DNA of 5,612 nt from Bacteroidales bacterium H10. Its GTDB lineage: Bacteria; Bacteroidota; Bacteroidia; Bacteroidales; Muribaculaceae. The stretch covers positions 20,804 through 26,415 of the forward strand of contig DAAV01000025.1 in NCBI GenBank assembly GCA_001701295.1, written 5' to 3'. The translations under genes and the position numbers were made by a program. Below are positions 1-5,612 of this stretch, in pieces. A model generated the notes under the pieces. It was not told the DNA's origin. It saw nothing but the letters and a program-made list of their open reading frames with translations, and searched no databases. The stretch's first letter is position 1; each line of letters opens with the position of its first letter.

Positions 1-1671
1 AACAATAAGAGCGTCATATCCACCGATTTCCATATTGACCGGCTGACCGCGTCTTACATCAAGAGTGTGATCGAGTCCCCATATCAGATCCGTCTCATGA
101 AAGATTCCTTCCTCTATAATTGCCATGTCGAATGCAAGATCGGGAATTATCACACCGACATTTGCCGGTTTTGAGTCGAAATTGACAACGAAGAGCAATA
201 TCTCCGAATCCGTATATCGGATGAAAGCGAATTGTCTGTGAGGGTCAAACTTCGGATTGCGAAGATTCACATACATGAGATCAAAGAAATTCCCTTCACG
301 TATCGCTGCAATATCATTGCAGAGATTGAGTATACGCGAATATACCGCCCTCAGCCATTTCTCATGAGGAGTCAGACGCCTGACAGAACATTTTCCATTG
401 TCATACCAGCGGCGCAGAGTGTCATAGCTCCAGTAATCGAAAATTGTCGACCTGTTGTTGTCACCGGCAAAACCTTCGTTATCATGCGCCATCTCGCCGA
501 GTTCCTGACCATAATATATCATAAAAGGACCTTTAGATATCATAGCGCTTACCACCAGATAAGGAACGACTTTAGCAGGATTGTCGGCGAATTCTCTCGA
601 TGCGAACCTGACCTCGTCATGATTTTCAAGGAAGTTTAGCATCGAGTCTCCAATACCGTCTATGCGTTGCCAGCATGACGAGAGCTGGGCGGCAGAAAGA
701 TTATTGCATTCGATACCTTTGAGAGTATCATAAAGATTGACTTTGTCATAAAGATAATCGAAATGACAATATTCGATAAAGGATCTGTAGGCATCGACCT
801 CATAGATCTCCCCAATGAAAATAATATCCGGATAATCCGCCTTTACCTGAGGAATAGCCCAATGCCAGAATTCGCGGGGCACCATGAAGACCATATCACA
901 GCGGAAACCGTCGATACCCTTCGAAGCCCAGAATCTGAGAATATGGAGCATTTTCAGCCATGTATCAGGCACTGGGTCATAATGAGTCGACCAGTCTCCC
1001 GGATCAAAACCATAATTCAGTTTGACGGTCTCATACCAGTCTGTTTCCGAACAGAAAGCTGTGAAACAGTCATTGCCCGTAGCCTTTGCAGGAAATTCCA
1101 CATAAGGCTCCGTACCGGGACGGGCAATATCAAATGACGGGGCAAACCGCTGATTGGTGATGTAATAATAGTTATTATCACGGGCAAAAAATTTCGAGAA
1201 ATCGTCATCACTTCCAAAATCTCTGATACCTGTAGGCGCTGAATCCGAATGATACACCCGGGCTGTATGATTTGGCACGAAATCAATTATAATGCTCATA
1301 CCGGCCTCATGCGTACGCTTCACCACTGCCTCAAATTCCTCCATGCGTCTGTCGACATCTGTCGCGATAGCAGGTGAGACATCGTAATAATCCTTGATGG
1401 CATAGGGCGATCCGGCCTGACCCTTTACTACATTGGAATTGTCGGCCGGGATTTTTCCATCGGCAAACGCCGTCTTAGTGGCCATATCGATTATACCGGT
1501 GAGCCAGATACAATTGACACCCATATCCGACAAAGACTTGAGGAGTCTTGGAGATATGTCATCAAGTTTGCCGGAACCGTTCTCTTCATAAGTACCGCCG
1601 GGAACGCAATCGGCATTCATATTGGTAAAAATGCGAGGGAATGCCTGGTATATAATAAGTTTCTTTTTCAA
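1..1671 (-). CDS. GH13 alpha-amylase family glycoside hydrolase, cytoplasmic, C-terminus cut by window edge
   Basis: The frame is open for 557 codons, from a TTG at 1671-1669 to the left edge. All GH13 hallmarks of the (beta/alpha)8 barrel are present: strand beta1 IIYQAFPRIF (6-15); region I DFVPNH (130-135); region II GFRCD (255-259) with Arg257 and nucleophile Asp259; region III IGE with acid/base Glu288; region IV NHD with Asp352; then YYGQE (386-390). The segment around 480-557 (FAFIRYTDSEILLFVVNF, ending GGYDALIV) looks like the C-terminal beta-sandwich, so probably only a short piece is missing. No signal peptide is seen, hence a cytoplasmic enzyme acting on alpha-glucan or maltooligosaccharides; exact specificity cannot be read. 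Start choice: the frame is open further upstream but has no ATG, GTG or TTG back into the end of the patatin gene. The next ATG (codon 18) would remove strand beta1. TTG gives the expected MKKKLIIYQ beginning. The family call is certain; the start is inferred. Confidence 0.95.
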   Translation of the reverse strand, partial: MKKKLIIYQAFPRIFTNMNADCVPGGTYEENGSGKLDDISPRLLKSLSDMGVNCIWLTGIIDMATKTAFADGKIPADNSNVVKGQAGSPYAIKDYYDVSPAIATDVDRRMEEFEAVVKRTHEAGMSIIIDFVPNHTARVYHSDSAPTGIRDFGSDDDFSKFFARDNNYYYITNQRFAPSFDIARPGTEPYVEFPAKATGNDCFTAFCSETDWYETVKLNYGFDPGDWSTHYDPVPDTWLKMLHILRFWASKGIDGFRCDMVFMVPREFWHWAIPQVKADYPDIIFIGEIYEVDAYRSFIEYCHFDYLYDKVNLYDTLKGIECNNLSAAQLSSCWQRIDGIGDSMLNFLENHDEVRFASREFADNPAKVVPYLVVSAMISKGPFMIYYGQELGEMAHDNEGFAGDNNRSTIFDYWSYDTLRRWYDNGKCSVRRLTPHEKWLRAVYSRILNLCNDIAAIREGNFFDLMYVNLRNPKFDPHRQFAFIRYTDSEILLFVVNFDSKPANVGVIIPDLAFDMAIIEEGIFHETDLIWGLDHTLDVRRGQPVNMEIGGYDALIV

Positions 1672-1724
1672 AATCCTGTTTTGTTTATTAGTTGATAATA
1701 TATTTTTAGAAATCTGAATTTTTT
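1672..1724 (-). other. AT-rich intergenic gap between patatin and GH13 genes
   Basis: This is the only non-coding stretch in the window. Only 9 of its 53 bases are G or C. On the coding strand it is rich in A, especially just before the TTG start (AATAAACAAAACAGGATT), which fits the A-rich, Shine-Dalgarno-poor leaders typical of Bacteroidetes. An AGG triplet sits three bases before the TTG, too close for a normal ribosome binding site. I see no strong hairpin followed by a T-run, and no good TAnnTTTG / TTG promoter pair at normal spacing. Readthrough from the patatin gene is therefore the simplest view, but a weak promoter cannot be excluded. Confidence 0.6.
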
Positions 1725-2543
1725 CTACGTCTTTGAGTTTCCAATTGCTTCCAGAACCGTACAAGCCGCCTCATAACCGATCTTTATAGCACTGTCAAGA
1801 GCGGAAAGATCAAAAATGCCGTGACTTGTAAGTTCACGGGGCGTAATGACATAATCACACAGTCTTATATCAGTGCCGAGATTGGATTTGGTGGTCAGAT
1901 GATAGGTGCGCAGAGCGATATCTATCAGCGAGTCCTTATATTTGTAATTCTTATTAAGCGGCGAGCAATTCGAACCGTACAATATATCACAATAGTCCCT
2001 TATGGCCCACGCCGGGAGATTGTGGAGTACACCTCCGTCGACATAATGAGCGCCATTGATTGTCACCGGCCGGAATACAATCGGAATACTGCATGAGGCC
2101 ACCACGCGGGGGACGATCTCTCCTTTTCCCCAGCCGACCTGAGTGCCCCGGTCGAGATTAGTGGCACATATGACGCATGGAATCTTCAGCTCTTCAAGAT
2201 TTCTTACGGGAAGCCAGGACTCAAGCATCCTCGCAAATTTAGAAAGCTTGAAAATGCCGTCTTTGGGCACAGTCCATTCCCTGAAGTCTGCAAATTTATT
2301 GGCATCGGCGAAACACTCCCTCATGTCCAACGGAGTCAGACCTGCGGCATAAAGCACGGCCGCGATCGATCCGGCCGACACACCCGATACGACCTGAGGA
2401 TTTATGCCGAACTTCTCCATAGCCATTATCACGCCTATATGAGAGAACCCACGCGCTCCTCCCCCGCTGAACGCAATTCCTACTGAGTCACGGCGTATGA
2501 AGCTTATGCGCTCCAGAATGCCTTCAATATTCAATGATTTCAC
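1725..2543 (-). CDS. Patatin-like phospholipase (RssA/NTE-type single-domain)
   Basis: A complete 272-residue protein with the whole patatin signature: the oxyanion-hole loop GGGARG (27-32) right after a beta strand; the nucleophile elbow GVSAG (54-58) with Ser56; and the DGG motif (169-171) whose Asp169 completes the Ser-Asp catalytic dyad. Known family members are acyl hydrolases of phospholipids or lysophospholipids; the substrate here is unknown. Nothing resembles a signal peptide or transmembrane segment, and there is no fused POTRA or barrel domain as in PlpD-type proteins, so a cytoplasmic or inner-leaflet enzyme is inferred. The start is GTG at 2543-2541. An in-frame TGA lies only two codons upstream (2552-2550), and the first internal ATG comes after the oxyanion loop, so GTG (or a TTG three codons on) must be used. 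The start lies inside the end of tamB, in a different frame, which suggests translational coupling. It ends with TAG at 1727-1725. Confidence 0.95.
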   Translation of the reverse strand: MKSLNIEGILERISFIRRDSVGIAFSGGGARGFSHIGVIMAMEKFGINPQVVSGVSAGSIAAVLYAAGLTPLDMRECFADANKFADFREWTVPKDGIFKLSKFARMLESWLPVRNLEELKIPCVICATNLDRGTQVGWGKGEIVPRVVASCSIPIVFRPVTINGAHYVDGGVLHNLPAWAIRDYCDILYGSNCSPLNKNYKYKDSLIDIALRTYHLTTKSNLGTDIRLCDYVITPRELTSHGIFDLSALDSAIKIGYEAACTVLEAIGNSKT

Positions 2544-2552
2544 TTTTTTTCA
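2524..2552 (-). promoter_or_regulatory. tamB-patatin overlap, likely translational coupling and A-rich initiation site
   Basis: The tamB stop codon TGA (2526-2524) lies 20 bases inside the patatin reading frame, which begins at GTG 2543-2541. Directly upstream of the GTG is a run of seven A, preceded by AAAATTTG. This is an A-rich leader of the Bacteroidetes kind rather than a Shine-Dalgarno. The TGA at 2552-2550 closes the patatin frame immediately upstream and fixes the start region. Ribosomes ending tamB would unload almost on top of the patatin start, so coupling is plausible, but this is an inference from layout. Confidence 0.6.
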
Positions 2553-5500
2553 AATTTTCTTTATCCGACTTCACTGACTCTTCTTTTTTCTTCTTTCTTC
2601 GGAACAGACGCTTGATGAATGTGAAGGGATCATCAAAATCTTTCCGATATATGATACCTATGCCCTGAGTGGTCAGAGCTGACCTGAGATAATATGAAGC
2701 ATCGTTGAAATGATTATATGCCTTAAGGCGGAGACGACCGTCGCGCGACAACAGATACTCGAGATCAAAATCTCCTATAAATGTGGTCTGCGACGTACTG
2801 CGGTCACGGTACCCGAGATTACCGTTCAGCAGAAGCCTGTTGTCAAACAGACTGGAAGACAATGCTACGTCCACCTCCATATCCGACAGATCGCTCTTCT
2901 CCGACTTGAACGAAGGCGCCACAGAAAACTTGTCGGTCAATGAGCCGATGATGTTCTGCAACTGGGAAGAAAGTGTGGACGATGCCACGGATGCCAGTTC
3001 ACCTCCCTGTTCCGCTCCCATATATTCCGGTGTGTAAAAACGGTTCAGCGCCAAGAGGTATATTATCTGACGGTTCATCATGTCGTCAGTGGAAATAATG
3101 CTCCTGACCTTACGTTCGACTTCCGATGTGACTGTCGGGAATTTCAGGTCGAAATTAATCTCCGGAGCCTGGATATCCCCCGTCACCTTAAGCAGTGCGT
3201 CGACAGGAACACTCGTACGGTTCAGATCTGGATCCGACTGGAACGAACGGTCGAGATCAGCGAGATTTGTATTGACACGATAAGCGGCCGTAATGTCGAG
3301 AATACCTCCAAGAGGATCGCCGTTGAACGATATACTGCTACCGGGCCTTATCTTGAAATTTTTCAAAATGAGGTCTTGAAGACTGAAATTATAGTCTCCG
3401 CGGTCGAGAGTATATTTGCCGTATAACGTCATATCATCCGTATCGCTGTCGTAATGCATCTGCAGGGCGCCACGTCCCTCAGCACGGATCTTGTCGCCGG
3501 CCTGCGGATCCATGACTATGACAAGATCGGCACCAGGAGTAACATCGACTGCAATATCAAGAACAAACAGGTCGGGCCTTTCTCTCAGAGATGGTGTCAT
3601 ATTCTTCCGGAAACTGTTCTCGAACGAAACTTCTTTCACCTCCTGCGATTCAAGAAGCTCCTTGCGGTGGTCGGAGAAAGTAAGGAAAGTGTAATCTACA
3701 GCCGTCTGAGTCTCGTCAAGAACCAGAGTGAATTCCGAATTATCGGCTGTCTGCATATTTATATCAAGAGATATCAGACCGGGGCGTCCCCGCAGCGATG
3801 CCGAACCGTCGGCAAATATGTGTCCGTACCACCGCGGATTCATTTTAGGCCCCGTATCATATACCAGCAGATGACGTGCTCCCGACATATCAAAACTGAA
3901 AGACGGGTCTTTCAGAAAATTATGTCGTACCTCTCCGCGCATCATACTGCTGTTGCCATATTTGTCATAAAGACGGAAACGGGGTATGTAAATTCTTCCG
4001 GGAGAAAAATAGACTGTATCCGAGCCACTGTAGCACACGTTGGTGTAATCAACCTTCATGGTTATCGTATCGGCAAACGCCTTGCCGGCCAGATCAATAT
4101 CCGAGAACGTGCCATAAAGCTTAAGATCGCCCGACGCCTTTCCGGTCACTTTCGAAGTAAACCCACTCATGAAAGGCTGAAGAAACTCGATATCGAGACG
4201 GTCGGCGTGAAAATCGAACGAAAGAGAATCACGGGTAACATACACGCCTCCCCGGACAGTGGCCGAAGATGAGTCCTCCGCCGTTATATCGGCGTTGATT
4301 GCAACCATACCTTCATCATTATCCCAGTGACTCTCCAGTTGTCCGTCACCGAGCACAGATCCGTTGTAAGCGAGATTTCTTACAAAAAGACCGTCCGTAC
4401 GCGCTATAGGCGATTTTGTAAAAAGATTGCTGACATGAGCCGTACCCGTGGCGATTCCTCCGAAATCCACATGATTTATATTCAGAATATTAAATATATA
4501 TTCCAGATCGATGCCTGCAAGTTCGGCAGTCAATACATCCATAGGATCAGCCGAAGCCTTTCCACTGATATCCACGAATTGCAGACCATGTGCCACCCGC
4601 AGACCTGAAACAGTCAACGCCTTGTCGGAATATTCTATGCGGGCCGGAGAAATCGTCCAGTCTGCTCCATTAAGTCTGAAACCGGATTTCCCGAGCATGG
4701 CGACAAGAGATAAATCCCTGTCCAACGGTCTCCGCGCTATATCAAGACCGACTCCAATAGAGCCAGTATTATCATGATTCTTATCCATGACCCATGACAT
4801 ATCCGCATCCAAATGATCCGACAGCGCATCGACTGACACGTCAAGACGGGCGTAGTCGTTTTTCATCGGAAAATCCGTCTTTATCTTTACTGAAGCAGAC
4901 GCCTGATCACGAAGGCTGACGGAAACCTTGGTATTCTTTATCAGTTTGTCACGGCCTTTGATAATATACGGAGCATCGACCGACACATCGCACGACTGCA
5001 AAGAGCCATCGACACGACCGGAGATCATGACCGGCACACCGGGACGCACAGAAGACCGCAGAACGGAGTAAAGATCGTCAGAAGGAAGAACCGAGAAATT
5101 AAAATCAGCATACTGACCATCCGTATCATCTGTCTTTCCTGGATTTACAAACGCCGGGACGACAGAAGAAACAAGATTTCTGACCATTCCGACAAGAGAA
5201 GTCGGGCGGAAATCACCCGAAACAGTCCCCGAAAGAAAATCCGTATCTATTTTATATTCCCGTCTATTGTCCTCTATATCAGCCGAGACATCTATCCGGT
5301 CGAAATGAATGCTTTTTGGGGCGACAAGGTCTAAATCACGGATAGCAACCATTCCCGAGAAATTATCCGGAGTGTCGCCGACAACAGATATGTCAATATC
5401 GCCTGAAATCCGGTCATCTGCTCCGAACATACCGATGCCGAAACACCCCGGTAATATATGCTCTATATCCGCTTTCAGATTCCATTGCGAGGAAGGCCCA

Positions 5501-5612
5501 TTCAAAAGACAGTCAGTATCGGCCGTCAAGACAGCAAAACGGTCCGAAATCTCGGCATGGGCAGTCAGGCTGTCTGCTATTTTCTCAGCCTCGACAGATA
5601 TATTTTCAAACC
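2524..5612 (-). CDS. tamB: TamB-like (DUF490/AsmA-like) envelope protein, N-terminus beyond window edge
   Basis: The frame is open from the right edge to TGA at 2526-2524, giving 1028 visible residues. It has no start in the window: the 27 codons before the TTG at 5529 are also open and read as the same protein (FENISVEAEKIADSL...). The body is long alternating beta-strand sequence with recurring G-x-L-x-x-x-G patterns (e.g. GKASGDLKLYGTFSDIDLAG, about 490-509), as expected for the repeating beta-groove of AsmA/TamB proteins. The C-terminal TamB domain is clear from about 640: DPLGGILDITAAYRV (765-779), then VRSIISTDDMMNRQIIYLLA (835-854) and NRFYTPEY (856-863). The family is anchored in the inner membrane, spans the periplasm, and is linked to outer-membrane protein assembly and phospholipid transport. 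The last ~36 residues are charged, with KRLFRRKKKK at 1000-1009 and a Lys/Glu/Ser-rich end closing in IIEY. Bacteroidetes homologues are usually well over 1400 residues, so several hundred N-terminal residues, including the membrane anchor, are probably missing. Confidence 0.93.
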   Translation of the reverse strand, partial: FENISVEAEKIADSLTAHAEISDRFAVLTADTDCLLNGPSSQWNLKADIEHILPGCFGIGMFGADDRISGDIDISVVGDTPDNFSGMVAIRDLDLVAPKSIHFDRIDVSADIEDNRREYKIDTDFLSGTVSGDFRPTSLVGMVRNLVSSVVPAFVNPGKTDDTDGQYADFNFSVLPSDDLYSVLRSSVRPGVPVMISGRVDGSLQSCDVSVDAPYIIKGRDKLIKNTKVSVSLRDQASASVKIKTDFPMKNDYARLDVSVDALSDHLDADMSWVMDKNHDNTGSIGVGLDIARRPLDRDLSLVAMLGKSGFRLNGADWTISPARIEYSDKALTVSGLRVAHGLQFVDISGKASADPMDVLTAELAGIDLEYIFNILNINHVDFGGIATGTAHVSNLFTKSPIARTDGLFVRNLAYNGSVLGDGQLESHWDNDEGMVAINADITAEDSSSATVRGGVYVTRDSLSFDFHADRLDIEFLQPFMSGFTSKVTGKASGDLKLYGTFSDIDLAGKAFADTITMKVDYTNVCYSGSDTVYFSPGRIYIPRFRLYDKYGNSSMMRGEVRHNFLKDPSFSFDMSGARHLLVYDTGPKMNPRWYGHIFADGSASLRGRPGLISLDINMQTADNSEFTLVLDETQTAVDYTFLTFSDHRKELLESQEVKEVSFENSFRKNMTPSLRERPDLFVLDIAVDVTPGADLVIVMDPQAGDKIRAEGRGALQMHYDSDTDDMTLYGKYTLDRGDYNFSLQDLILKNFKIRPGSSISFNGDPLGGILDITAAYRVNTNLADLDRSFQSDPDLNRTSVPVDALLKVTGDIQAPEINFDLKFPTVTSEVERKVRSIISTDDMMNRQIIYLLALNRFYTPEYMGAEQGGELASVASSTLSSQLQNIIGSLTDKFSVAPSFKSEKSDLSDMEVDVALSSSLFDNRLLLNGNLGYRDRSTSQTTFIGDFDLEYLLSRDGRLRLKAYNHFNDASYYLRSALTTQGIGIIYRKDFDDPFTFIKRLFRRKKKKEESVKSDKENLKKSEIIEY

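Noticed and set aside
232..1137. Open plus-strand frames across 232-639 and 763-1137
   Set aside because: They lie antisense to the GH13 gene, whose conserved catalytic motifs are read on the minus strand through the same bases. Their translations show no recognisable family or composition of a real protein.
1017..1286. An 89-residue minus-strand frame inside the GH13 gene
   Set aside because: It is in a different frame from the GH13 protein, which is open throughout and holds the conserved residues on both sides of this stretch.
1707..1727. Inverted repeat TAGAAA / TTTCTA at the end of the patatin gene as a possible terminator
   Set aside because: The stem is only 6 bp with one G-C pair and a 9-base loop, and on the coding strand it is followed by A rather than a T-run. 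It is too weak and wrongly flanked for an intrinsic terminator.
1691..1750. TATATTAT in the gap as a Bacteroidetes -7 promoter element
   Set aside because: It matches TAnnTTTG poorly, and the nearest upstream TTGG lies about 38 bases away rather than near 20, so no promoter is called.
3454..4272. A 272-residue open frame on the plus strand
   Set aside because: It is antisense to tamB, has no recognisable domain, and is rich in Arg, His and Ile as expected of a shadow frame. The minus-strand frame continues unbroken with TamB-like sequence.
5527..5529. TTG at 5529 as the start of the tamB-like gene
   Set aside because: The frame stays open to the right edge of the window, and the 27 upstream codons read as the same kind of protein. 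The known family also needs an N-terminal membrane anchor that is not in the window.

Overview
The window reads as three protein-coding genes, all on the minus strand and covering nearly every base. The organism is most likely a member of the Bacteroidales, perhaps a gut Muribaculaceae- or Bacteroides-like bacterium. This rests on the Bacteroidetes style of the TamB C-terminal domain, the A-rich leaders without a clear Shine-Dalgarno, and a GH13 protein of the intracellular type common in gut Bacteroidales. The assignment is by recognition only; no database search was possible.

In the direction of transcription (right to left) the layout is as follows. (1) 5612 to 2524: the C-terminal 1028 residues of a very large TamB/AsmA-like envelope protein. 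Its N-terminus lies beyond the right edge. (2) 2543 to 1725: a complete 272-residue patatin-like phospholipase (RssA/NTE-type single domain). It starts at a GTG inside the last codons of tamB, so the two genes overlap by 20 bases. (3) A very AT-rich 53-base gap (1724 to 1672) with no convincing terminator or promoter. (4) 1671 to 1: a GH13 alpha-amylase-family protein with all catalytic residues intact. It probably starts at TTG and is cut at its C-terminus by the left edge.

TamB-like proteins form a periplasm-spanning beta-groove linked to outer-membrane biogenesis and phospholipid transport. Patatins hydrolyse acyl esters of lipids. The tight overlap therefore suggests a shared envelope-lipid task, although the patatin has no export signal and should act on the cytoplasmic side. 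The amylase-family enzyme also lacks a signal peptide and probably degrades imported or stored alpha-glucan in the cytoplasm. Its link to the other two may be only co-transcription.

I see no RNA gene, CRISPR array, mobile element or long repeat. Apart from the 53-base gap there is no non-coding stretch. I did not find a clearly new system; the most interesting points are the tamB-patatin overlap, the non-ATG starts and the lysine-rich end of TamB.
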